This document shows positions 10,182 through 19,445 of a DNA stretch of 42,743 nucleotides, piece by piece. Source of the stretch: Chara braunii (lineage: Eukaryota; Streptophyta; Charophyceae; Charales; Characeae); assembly GCA_003427395.1 (NCBI GenBank), contig BFEA01000035.1:4370255-4412997 (forward strand), given 5' to 3'. The position numbers and the translations under genes are program-made. The stretch's first letter is position 1. Each line of letters starts with the position of its first letter. The notes beneath the pieces were generated by a model that saw only the letters and a list, made by a program, of their open reading frames with translations, was not told the DNA's origin and searched no databases.

Positions 10182-12870
10182 GCCACTGTATCTGACAACA
10201 GAGGCATATGCTGGTGTACACCCATGAAGTACATGAGATGTGCGTGTGGATGCTTCCAGATCCCGTAGGGCCGACCCCTGTACAAAAAGTCCATGCTAAG
10301 TTATTCAAGGGCCAAAACCAATTGGTAAGATCTACACGGCAAGCAGTTCATGGTAGGATCATGAATGCATGGGGGTTGAGGACTTTTCAAGTCTCCCTCG
10401 TGACAATTTGAGACGTGGGGCCTGCAGGGACAGCATACATTTCTGATCTCATTCCACAGGAATGCAGTCATCACTCAGTGTCAGTTGCAAAGAGTGCAGT
10501 GGACTTCTCTTTGTGCCTAAAATTTCAGTCGTGACGTATCTGATGTGAAGTTGTGAACACGATCTTGTTCTCAGGACTCAGGAGTTATCCAACCACGGAA
10601 CCAGCACAGAGAAGAAGGGCAACGCTGGAAAAAAAACAAAATGTATGTCGATTCTTGAATCATCATTTGTTGTCGGTTCTCTCTCTTGCGCCGGCACTTG
10701 GAGCTTGCACCGCCTACTTCTTGTCTCTGGGCCCTATATGACCATGTCCGTGTTGTCTGCAAGGCCCCCCAGTAGCCCTAGAGTCTGGACAGTAGTAGTT
10801 CATTGTGTTTAAGAAACTGTGGGCGCAACCAGATGGCCATTTTGTGCATGTAGAAGTAGTGGGGTGCACAGTATTAAATTAATGTAGGCACGTAGTGCAG
10901 ACTTTTCTTTCTTTACTCCCCAAATTGTGTTATCCGAGTGAAACAAAACTATCCGATAGGATTTTAAACCCTCTTGCCCCCACCATGAGTGCTTCCTAGC
11001 TGTGCCAAGGAGCGAGGTGAACCCCCAAACAGGATCTGCCTTTGCAAAAATCGTCAACGCGTGATTCGGCCCCGCTTAGGACAGAGATAACTGCAATACT
11101 TTTCGTCGGGGCAGCTATAGGTGCTTCCTGCGTTGTGCAGGTTGTGAAAGTCCATGTGAAACCCCTGAAATAGGTGATAGGTGTGCACAGGCCCACTCAC
11201 TGAGGACCTGACCAATGAAAGGAAAAAAGGTGGTGCTGTTCATGATAGGGTTCATCATACGAATGCCAATTTCATAATTTGTGCGTGCCAGCCATGCTCT
11301 GCGCGAAACCTGTGTTTTGTTGCCAGCCTATCCTGTTCCACCACTGACTTGCAGATGGCAGTACTTTGGGCTATAACGTGTCATTTTGACATTTTCACAG
11401 TTGTCCGTACTCTGCCTCACTAGACTCTGGGTGCTCATCATAGGGTGCGCTTGCACAAATATTTTTCTGTGACTGCTTTCTTAACAAGCAATGTGTGCTG
11501 TTCATGCCTTCTTTTTCAGCTGCTCACTTGACACACTTTTATGCATTCCTCCTCACTGCATGGCTTCTTCCTACTCATATGTATGTTTGCCCATCGCCAG
11601 CAACACTGTCGTTTGCAGCATATGTCTGTTTATTGCACACTTGCACAGTTCCGATAAGCAAGCGTTGAAGTACTTCATTACAGGGAAAATGCCCAGTTTT
11701 ACCAGTTATGGGACTCTTAGACTATACGAAAGTAGAGAAAGTGGGTGAACAGTGTACCTTCAGGAGCAAATAGCGTTTGGGGTTTATAATTGGTTCTGGG
11801 CCTTCTGCCCCTTTTCCAGTGAACATCCATGCATCCACAGAGCTTTCTAAATCAGGGAATGTGAAGTTGTCTGACAACACACTATGTCTAACATTGCGCT
11901 GTAGATCAGCATGAATAGGTGTGCGCCACAAAGCCTCAAGAGCCGCTTGGGAGTGCCTTCCCTCGGTGTGTTTATGACATGCCGAGTAACAGGTGGGAGC
12001 GAGAAGTGATCGAATCCATGAAGGTAGAAAAAAAAAAGAACGGGAGGGTTTGGCTTGAAGCAAATTATCCTAATCAGGGGCTTTTTGTTGATTTTAGCGC
12101 GTCTTACAGCGATTTGTTTTTACTGCTTCGTACGTACAATGTGTAATGTTCCACTCTCACTCTAAATGCGCTGAATGCCAACCCAGTCTGGCGATTGCTG
12201 TCTGTTTGCCACCAGCTTGACAATAGCGTGGACTCACTCTGATTCTCATCCACGTCCGGGGGTATGCCAGCATTTGTGATTTGTTGGCATTCCATGTCTG
12301 TGGGGGGTTGTGTAATTGTGTAGCTGATTCTGAGAAAAATCTGTCTAGTCTGCATCTCGGCAGCATGCGCTTCAAATAGGATGATGAGGTGTGTCTTAGG
12401 GGTAGGTAGGGCCGATAGGAATGTATAAAGTATCAGGCAGAGTTTCTTGGAACTGTGGATGTAGCTGGATCTGCAAGCTCAGGCAGTACAGAATAGGGGA
12501 AAAGGAGGGTATGCTAGTTTGACATCAGCAATATGACCGACATGTTTTCAGGAGGGAGGCACCGTACGGTATTGTGCTGTGTTTCACTTCCGTGTCTACA
12601 TAGGTTCAGCCCTCGTCGGCTCTATCCATCATGACACCTCAAAGAGGAAGCAGAGGATGAAGCAAGTAAGACCGGCAGTGGGGTTGGGACTTCGCTTACG
12701 GTCTGCCTACGGTGGTAGTTGGACTCTGCTAATTGGTCCAGGATACTCTGGACTTGGGCTTGTTGCGCGTAGAGATTGAACCTCTGCTCTTTGGGCAGGA
12801 TTGCTTCTGGCGTTGCAAGAGGCCACCAGGCAGTGCTTCTGCGCGAGTGGTCCACAGCCTTAGTCAAGCG
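10182..12870. other. Unassigned sequence
   Basis: Nearly 2.7 kb without a recognisable gene or repeat. Short frames (up to 113 codons) are scattered on both strands without splice-supported continuity. Single-copy intergenic or ancient repeat DNA is most likely. Confidence 0.45.
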
Positions 12871-12878
12871 GTGAATTC

Positions 12879-13011
12879 CATTGTTTTTTTTTTGTTTTTT
12901 TTTTTTCGTTCTCACCTTCATAAGGCCAAAAGTCCAAATCACTCACTCAAGAATCCAGGATTCGAACCTGCACCATGTCACAAGCAAGGTGGAACACTTC
13001 ACCGATATGCT
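12879..13011 (-). mobile_element. tRNA-derived SINE, minus strand, poly-A tail and 8-bp duplication
   Basis: The reverse complement starts GCATATCGGTGAAGTGTTCC, has the B-box GGTTCGAATCC (12958-12968), then a short body (GAGTGAGTGATTTGGAC) and ends in an A-rich tail, seen as T runs at 12883-12906. GTGAATTC flanks it at 12871-12878 and 13012-13019. The structure is that of a plant-type SINE with a slightly 5'-trimmed tRNA head. Confidence 0.65.
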
Positions 13012-13464
13012 GTGAATTCTTATAGTGACCTGCAAATTCCCACAGGCCTATTCTGGCCTCATGCTGTGCTGGCTGTTGTTGGGGCGCCTAGGGAGAGAAC
13101 CTGTGTGTTTTGGACAGTGACATGAGGGGGCCACAGCCTTTGGCAAACTGTGACCTCGTACTGTCAGAGCGTCAGAACCTTTCTGACAATTGAAACTTGA
13201 CCCACAGTTGCAGGTTTGGAGCTACTGACTGTTGAGGCTGCTCCAAACTTTCGGCTTGTATTTCTGCATAATCTGTTCTGGATTATTATGTTTATGCTGT
13301 AGCTTTGTCATGTAGGAGAGTGCAGATGTGATTGTTGCAGACGGGTGTGGGGCCGTTTTGTGGTCAAGCGCACACGAGGAAAATGTTCGACTCGGCGACA
13401 AGTCGAGTTCTTGCCCTTTCCTTCCCATTAGTAACGTAGCTACTTCTGCATTCTCACAGCATGC

Positions 13465-13592
13465 ATGCGCTCCATACGACCGACAAGTCCCTTACCCTCT
13501 GTACGAGTACTGTTGTACGAACCGCTTCATGCGCTCCATATGGCTAACAAGTCCTTTACCCTCTGTATGAGTACTGTTGTGAACTGTCTTTA
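13465..13592. repeat. 64-bp tandem duplication
   Basis: ATGCGCTCCATACGACCGAC and ATGCGCTCCATATGGCTAAC each begin a copy, continuing TACCCTCTGTA(C/T)GAGTACTGTTGT. There are several substitutions. Confidence 0.8.
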
Positions 13593-13767
13593 CTCAATGA
13601 TTAAAGGGCCCTTATACGAACCTCTTCCAGTTACTGGATGGGAAAGGTCTGCAGTGTGGACCTTTGGGTTTGCCATGTGCCATGTGCCTTAGGCGACGAG
13701 CTGACAATGCCTGACATACACAATGCACACATCTTGGAGATGAGAAGGCATCATATATTATGTTTCA

Positions 13768-13933
13768 ACCACCCAGCTCACATGAGCCTGACTTGACGAA
13801 GCCACCTCTCAAGGCTCGCCAGCCTGAGACTGGACCTTCTCAAAGTGGCCTGCCGCGTTCACTACCAGCCCAGGCCCAAATCGAAAACCTCGTACAGCTT
13901 AGACCGATAAGAGTCCTACTCTGAACTGTCGAT
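13768..13933. mobile_element. TTAA-family element, type 2, diverged
   Basis: Left end ACCACCCAGCTCACATGAG, right end GAACTGTCGAT followed by TCAA. The interior GACGAAGCCACCTCTCAAGG and AAAGTGGCCTGCCGCGTTC align with the type 2 copies at 18916 and 29151. It is immediately followed by a type 1 element. Confidence 0.55.
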
Positions 13934-13937
13934 TCAA

Positions 13938-14141
13938 ACCGCCAGTACATCCGAGCCCCCTTGTACGAGGCGGATCTCCTGTAAGCGCCACACTTTGCCA
14001 AAATGCCAGCATGGCGATTTTGTTTTCGTCGTTTTGGCTGACACTGCGAGCCATGTTGGTCCAGATGCCCGGCGCCTTCGAATTTGTCGGAGAGAGAGCC
14101 TCTCGTTTTTCCCCAGTTGCCTGGGACCTCGTACTGGCGGT
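13938..14141. mobile_element. TTAA-family element, type 1
   Basis: Left end ACCGCCAGTACATCCGAG, right end CTCGTACTGGCGGT, with TCAA and TTAC in place of TTAA. The interior GTTTTGGCTGACACTGCGAG followed by CCATGTTGGTCC is the diverged type 1 core. Compensating A-to-G and T-to-C changes at the two ends keep the terminal repeat complementary. Confidence 0.65.
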
Positions 14142-14271
14142 TTACAAGGATTACGCAACCAGTGCAAGTGTGTGACCACTTTCTGATAGTCACATTTGTT
14201 GTTGTAGCTCCTTTCCACCTGTGATATCCTGCAAGCACGAGGAAATGTGGCTCTCTTGTTGCACACCGTTG

Positions 14272-14302
14272 TGTTACATGGATCATATGTATGATCATGT
14301 AA
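14272..14302. repeat. Short palindrome around GATCATATGTATGATC
   Basis: GTTACATGGATCAT and ATGATCATGTAAC are inverted repeats with a four-base loop and one bulge. Nothing else ties it to a known regulatory site. Confidence 0.5.
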
Positions 14303-15923
14303 CCAGGTCGAAAGGAACATTGATCTGCTGCCCACTGCTAGACCAGGCTTTGTGCTCTTCCTGATTAAAAAACGAACAAGGTTCTTCTGGAAATGGAAAT
14401 ACGGTAATGTGCGTGTGTAGCTCTAGAAAACAGAACCTAGGGAATCCCTGGCCACTGGAGCGAAGTGGAGGACTCCGGAAGGGCCTTGTGGGTGGAGGTG
14501 TGGCTGCAACATTGTTTGCCGATCCTCTTGTTATGTTTTCTATCCAGTGGTGTGATTGTATGGTTGGTCGTGCACAGTCCCTTCTTGTGCAGCGGGTGCG
14601 AAGTGGCAGGCAGATTTTTGTGTAGAGGCTGATCATCACGGAGCTTCTGGATCTGTTTGTGGAAACAACGAGTGATCCTATCATCTATGTGCATTTCTGT
14701 TTGGGCCACGACACAGAACTAGGTTCTGGAAAGCCGGTGGTTGATATGAGGACGCCCCACATCCTACACGCTGTGTGCTTTGCAAATGAAAATTTTAAAA
14801 CATTTTTTTCAATTCTTTTTTTTTTTTTTTTTTCTATCGTGAGGATTTTTGTCTCCTGGTATGTTACTGCTATCATCTCACAGTTCTCTAAGATCTCATG
14901 AGAGGGATGTAACTTGTCTGGCCTGACAGATCTTGCTCATACCAATGTCTGCTGTCACAACGGAAGGTTTTCTGCCTCTCAATTATGTCCTATGTACGAG
15001 TGATTTTCCTGTGTATTTCCTTCTTTTTGCTGTCTGTCGAACTAGTTTCAGCTTCCATGACGGTAGCGATATTGCGGTTCGTGGGGTCTCCTAGTAATTT
15101 ACCCTATCATGTCATCCGCTCATCTTCTTCCCTGTGACAAGTCACCGTCAACAAAACACAATGTACATACATGATGACACATATGGTGTCAGATTTGGTA
15201 ATGTGTATGCTCCACATCCTTGGCTCTGCGGTTCTCTGCGGTATTATGTTACACACATCACATTACAATTTACAACTGATATTATCTTCTTAAAAGTGAG
15301 AAAGCATTATTGCCCCGAATGTCAGGTCATCGCACCTGATGGTGCAGGCTCATGCCATGATGTTTTTTGGTCTCTGTGTTCTATAACCTCCATTTTTCAT
15401 ATGCATAAAGATTGTGGGGTCGAAAGTATTAGAAACAGAACACATGGCCTTTTCAGCTGTGCGTAGGGACGTTGTCGGGCCAGGTACAGCTATAATGGCC
15501 ATACCTTACTTATTTTAGGGGGAACATGGTAGTCAGTTTTACCTCTCTTTCCGACTGCGGACAGTGCTCAACTATTGTTTTTCCCAAAAGGGCGCTCAGA
15601 AGCACTTGGGCTTCCCTCCGACCTGGGCCTGTCAGGTAGTTGCTGCTGACCTTTCCTTTCCTGTGGGGGGGGATAGGGTTTGCGCAAACCTTTCAGGACA
15701 ACTCCTGAACTTGTCCCTCTTCGTCCTCCTCAAAAAATTCCACTTGAGCTGTGCACTGACTGACCGTGAGATCCACGTTTTGTCGTCTTTGTGTTCTGGT
15801 TGTTTCGACCTTATTCCTTTACATCTACCTACCTTGGTCGGTAGGGAAAGGTGTGGATAATAAATGGAGGAATACACTACTTGTGCTCCACTGTACTACC
15901 TGGGAGACTTTCTCCTTTTTAAA
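14303..15923. other. Unassigned sequence
   Basis: Contains a T run at about 14816-14833. No gene or element identified. Confidence 0.45.
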
Positions 15924-15927
15924 TTAA

Positions 15928-16175
15928 ACCACCAGTACTTGGCCTGTACATCGGCCGCGGGTCCTCTTGTCGTATACACAAAACTGTGCTAAGTGGGCTT
16001 CGGGCCTTACCGGACCACAATGGCTGGTGGCGCCACAGGAGGCAGGCAGGCTCGGGACTACGGGCACGAAATGGCTGGTGGCGCCAGCCAAAATGAGGAC
16101 CGGGTTGGCTCTTTTTTTTTGGCGTGCAGGGCAGTTTTAGGCTCGGCATTGATAGCTGAGAAAGTTACGGGTGGT
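15928..16175. mobile_element. TTAA-family element, type 1, flanked by perfect TTAA
   Basis: ACCACCAGTACTTGGCC at the left and GTTACGGGTGGT at the right, with TTAA at 15924-15927 and 16176-16179. It contains two cores (ATGGCTGGTGGCGCC at about 16020 and 16071), so it is slightly longer (248 bp) than other type 1 copies. Confidence 0.65.
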
Positions 16176-16179
16176 TTAA

Positions 16180-17125
16180 GTACAGCAGGGAATTCATAAT
16201 AGTCCATGACATTCCACTGGCCGCGGATTTTGTTGCTCTTAGGGAACTTTTCGAGCCCGAACGCCATCATCTGAGGGGCAGTAGCAGATTGGGTGGCCTC
16301 AATGCAGTAGCAGCCAGCTTCAACGGACCTGCAAAACAGTTCTTGGAAAGAGAGACCGTCATTGGCATACTTCAGTTGAGGACCCAGACTCTGCTCCAGA
16401 TTGTGGCCAAGTGAGGAGAGCTGATTTTTTCAGTTTTAAAAGGCGGAATCCCGGAAAAGGGGATTTTCTTGAATCTGGCAGTGGAGACCCGACTCTTCGA
16501 GTAAACTCCTCGAATAGTACGGTGGAGCACAAGCCTACGTGATACTGCAGTCCTCAGATTGAAACCACTACTGTCAACCGTCGCAGGAAAAGTAGTTGCT
16601 TTTTTTCCCTTTCCTCCCCTCTTTCTTTTTTCATCATGTTTTTTCCCCTGCCCTTTTTTTTCTTTTTCTTTTTTCCAATAGATTCCCGGTTCCTTCCCCC
16701 CGCTTTTTTTTGTTTTTTCTTTTCCCTGAAAAGAGGGACAATGCCCCGTCACATGGTTATATCGGAAGGGTGTCCAAATTCATGCGAGTTTCTCCATAGT
16801 TTGGTTTCTAACTTTCTGTGCCATGCAGCCACCAGGCAGGTATGCAGTCTGATTTTCAAACGTTTGATGGGGAATACTGCAAAAGGGTATAGAGCGTGTT
16901 CAAATACATAAGGGCCAGGCCACACTAGACCATGTATAGATTTTTCGAAATTGAATGCCTGTAGTCTTTTCATTTTTCTCAGCTGATATCAGCCGTTAGA
17001 TCGCCATGCAAGATGGAGCCTAGCATAGTCCAAGGGGCTTGGCCTACTACGACCTATCCTGGGCATTTAGCCCTCTGTAATCGAGGCTGAGCACCATCTA
17101 CAAAGCGGCCCGCCCGCTCTGCCAA
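16180..17125. other. Unassigned sequence with a long pyrimidine-rich tract
   Basis: 16595-16735 is almost pure C/T on the plus strand and generates spurious Phe-rich and Lys-rich frames. TAAGGGCCAGGCCACACTAG near 16908 resembles a MITE end, but no matching right end was found. Confidence 0.4.
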
Positions 17126-17193
17126 AGGGCGTAGTTCAGTTTTTAAGTCAAACAAGTTGCATTCAGGAGGCCATGGGCTGAATTCCCCTGCCC
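17126..17193 (+). repeat. Degenerate tRNA-like sequence
   Basis: GGGCGTAGTTCAGTTTTTAAG resembles a tRNA 5' half with an A-box, and GCCATGGGCTGAATTCCCC resembles a T-arm. The acceptor stem pairs only partly and the T-loop is altered, so this is a decayed tRNA or SINE head, not a working tRNA gene. Confidence 0.3.
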
Positions 17194-17271
17194 CTCACGT
17201 ATGCGCCTGGGCATGCCTGGTTGCCTACTATCTAGCGATAGCCCGCTGGCCGCAGCATTAGCAGGACCTTA

Positions 17272-17773
17272 GGGTCTCGCTCCATGACTCTAGAAACTGG
17301 CTATTTCTTGAGCGCGGCACCGCTCCACTTACTCTAGACGCCAGGTCTGGAATTCGGGTTCTTGAGCTGTCAGTATCTACTCACGAAAATGGCGAGAATC
17401 CGTCATCGCTCCACTACCTCATGAAACACACTCACGAAAATGCATTTCTTGAGTTGTCAGAATCTCCTCCCCCACGGTACTCTTGACGTTTTGAGAGCTC
17501 CCGCCTGCAGCGGCGGGAATTACAAGGGAGGCATCCAGGACCTTCGAAAGTTGAGCATGTTTTGGAGTGCACCTGGAGACTGGGCGGACGACAACGTGCT
17601 GGCCGTGTCGTGTAGCTCTCTCAAAGAGCGGTCTGACATCCGAGAGGCCTTCTTGAGTTTGACCTTCTAGAGTAAGTGGAGCGATGTTCTCTTTTTCAGT
17701 CGTTTCTAGAGTCTGACAGCTCTAGACTCACTCTCGAAAATCTTCGAGAGTCTAGAGTAGTGGAGCGAGACCC
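17272..17773. mobile_element. Tourist/Harbinger-like foldback MITE, 502 bp, TTA duplication
   Basis: GGGTCTCGCTCC at the left and GGAGCGAGACCC at the right are flanked by TTA (17269-17271 and 17774-17776). GG-initial termini and a TTA duplication are typical of the PIF/Harbinger superfamily. Nested inverted repeats lie inside: CGCTCCACTTACTCTAGA near 17322 pairs with TCTAGAGTAAGTGGAGCG near 17667, and TCTAGAGTC/GACTCTAGA motifs recur. The element can fold extensively; no transposase ORF is present. Confidence 0.7.
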
Positions 17774-17782
17774 TTAGCCAGT

Positions 17783-17891
17783 ATTGTGTTTGGGTGATGC
17801 ATCAACAATATTGGCTATTGGACACTGCTTATGTATAATTGTTTTGTGTGGTGGGTCAACCGTATTGGCTAGTTGACACTGCTAATGTATG
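17783..17891. repeat. Two diverged units of about 54 bp
   Basis: ATATTGGCTATTGGACACTG and GTATTGGCTAGTTGACACTG, each followed by CT(T/A)ATGTAT, mark two tandem copies next to the 17272 MITE. Confidence 0.55.
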
Positions 17892-17899
17892 CTAGGTGG

Positions 17900-17970
17900 G
17901 GGTGAAAGGGAAGGTGAGGTCTAGGGATCGAGCCCGGGGTACTGCGTCTGCTACCACCGTAAAGGTGAAA
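17900..17970 (-). repeat. Possible SINE head (B-box GGCTCGATCCC)
   Basis: The reverse complement reads GGTGGTAGCAGACGCAGTAC, then CCCGGGCTCGATCCC. This spacing resembles a tRNA anticodon-to-T-arm region. There is no A-rich tail, and the assignment rests on these motifs alone. Confidence 0.25.
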
Positions 17971-18487
17971 ACCGTTTCATTCCGGGCTCCTCTTCTTTTC
18001 GGGTTCTTAGGGCAAATCCGCATTGGGGAAAAGAGGCTTGGAGGTACTGTCGGTTTGCCACACAATGTATAAAACAAAAGAGCATCAGAGATTTAATGAG
18101 GATAGATGGCTGTGAACTACAGAAGGAAGCACGGAAGCGAAGGAAGAGGCAAGGATTGCATGCAGCTGGGCATGACTGTGAGCCACACAGGAGACAGACA
18201 CAGGAATAGGTCATGTTGCCATGTACCACAGGGTGTTGAATGAGAGGGTACAGAGGCGAAAGCAATCAAACAGAAAGAAGGTCAGGAGCCCTGAGTCCTT
18301 ATCTGATTTTCCTTTTTGATTGGAACTCAAGGGTAGCCGCCTGCTCCGTTAACCCCCCAAAGTTTCACGTCTTCCTTAATAATCTGGTGAGGATCCACTT
18401 CTATTGGTGGGGAGCAACACCCATCCAACTAAATGTCTTGATTCCATTTGGTACCGCTGTAATCATGGTTGCTGCGGTGAAATAAGC

Positions 18488-18628
18488 TCGGGTCACGAGG
18501 AGTTTCGTTCATATGTCAAGGGCTCGTAAGGTTGTGCGCGTTGTATTGAATTAAACCACATGCTCCACCGCTTGTGCAGCCCCCCGTCAATTCCTTCGAG
18601 TGTCAGTACTCAAGGTTGTGCGCGTTGT

Positions 18629-18661
<33 letters not shown>

Positions 18662-18740
18662 AGCCCCCCGTCAATTCCTTCGAGTGTCAGTACTCCCCAG
18701 GCGGAGTGTTTAACATGTTAGCTAGGTGTTAGCTAGGTCC
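18488..18740 (-). pseudogene. Nuclear fragment of mitochondrial small-subunit rRNA gene (NUMT), rearranged
   Basis: The reverse complement contains AACACTCCGCCTGGGGAGTA, GAAGGAATTGACGGGG, CACAAGCGGTGGAGCATGTG, GTTTAATTCGATACAACGCG and GCCCTTGACATATGAAC. The GATACAACGCG and GACATATGAAC wording is that of plant-type mitochondrial rrn18, not plastid 16S or nuclear 18S. The fragment is not functional: bases between GGGGAGTA and GGAATTGACGG are lost, sequence after ATATGAAC jumps to a GAACGAAAC-like block, and an 84-bp segment is tandemly duplicated (18528-18611 and 18612-18695, one difference). A second small duplication (TTAGCTAGG) sits near 18719-18737. Confidence 0.85.
18528..18695. repeat. 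84-bp tandem duplication inside the mitochondrial rRNA fragment
   Basis: Two head-to-tail copies, each starting AAGGTTGTGCGCGTTGTAT and ending GTCAGTACTC, differ by a single T/C. The duplication must have followed or accompanied transfer because an intact rRNA gene would not carry it. Confidence 0.9.
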
Positions 18741-18915
18741 CTTGGGGGTTGCCATCCCATATCATACCACAGTATGAAGGAACCATGTAGGCCTCTCCAA
18801 CCCTTGCTCAGGGGGTGCAGATCATTGAGCACTCCTTGGCTACTGTGACCACAACGATCTTCAGATATTTTGCAGGACGAGCTCAGAGAATATTTGACTG
18901 ACCTCGACAGCTTAC

Positions 18916-19074
18916 ACCACCAAGTCGACAAAGCGACCTTCCAAGCCTCACGAACCTGCAACGACACATTTTCAGGGTGGCCTACCGCTTTCGCTACCGG
19001 CCCAGCCCCGAAGCGAAATGCCCTTACCTCGTATACTGGTAAGAGCACTACTTAGGTTCGTGGGGACTGGTGGT
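18916..19074. mobile_element. TTAA-family element, type 2
   Basis: Left end ACCACCAAGTCGACAAAGCG preceded by TTAC, right end GGGGACTGGTGGT followed by TTAA. The interior (GGCCTACCGCTTTCGCTACC) matches the type 2 copies at 13768 and 29151. It abuts a type 3 copy across one shared TTAA. Confidence 0.65.
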
Positions 19075-19078
19075 TTAA

Positions 19079-19290
19079 ACCACCAGTACTTGGCCCCACT
19101 ATTGGCCGAGGAAAAGAATAGAGTAGAAACATTTGTAGTCGGATGAATTTGGGCGCTCCTGTGGTGGCCTGTGCGTTTCCTAAAATTGTGGCTTGTGAAA
19201 AAAATAGAGTAGAAACATTTGTAGTCGGATGAATTTGGGCGCTCCTGTGGTGGCCTGTGCATTTCCTAAAATTGTGGCTTGTGAACGGGT
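19079..19290. mobile_element. TTAA-family type 3 element lacking its right end, with internal duplication
   Basis: It starts ACCACCAGTACTTGGCCCC after a TTAA at 19075-19078. Its interior is expanded by an 86-bp tandem duplication (starts at 19117 and 19203) containing ATAGAGTAGAAACATTTGTAG. It runs directly into the next copy without a GTACTGGTGGT end. Confidence 0.6.
19117..19288. repeat. 86-bp tandem duplication within a type 3 element
   Basis: AATAGAGTAGAAACATTTG begins at 19117 and again at 19203; both units end ATTGTGGCTTGTGAA. They are almost identical (GTGCGTTTCC against GTGCATTTCC). Confidence 0.9.
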
Positions 19291-19441
19291 ACGCCACCAG
19301 TACTTGGCCCAGCTATTGGCCGCCGAAAAAATAGAGTAGAAACGTTTCTAGTTGGATGAATTTGGCCGTTCCTGTAGTGGCCCGCACGTTTCCTAAAATC
19401 GTGGTGCGTTAACGGGCACGACTTTAGGAAGTACTGGTGGT
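19291..19441. mobile_element. TTAA-family element, type 3
   Basis: Left end GCCACCAGTACTTGGCCCAG, right end GAAGTACTGGTGGT followed by TTAA at 19442-19445. The interior has the type 3 block ATAGAGTAGAAACGTTTCTAG. It is fused on its left to a second, right-truncated type 3 copy. Confidence 0.65.
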
Positions 19442-19445
19442 TTAA

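Noticed and set aside
16595-16911. Phe-rich plus frames and Lys-rich minus frame
   Set aside because: They are produced by an almost pure pyrimidine tract.
18488-18740. Bacterial or plastid 16S rRNA (contamination)
   Set aside because: GATACAACGCG and GACATATGAAC follow the plant-type mitochondrial sequence, and the fragment is rearranged and surrounded by the same repeat families as the rest of the window.
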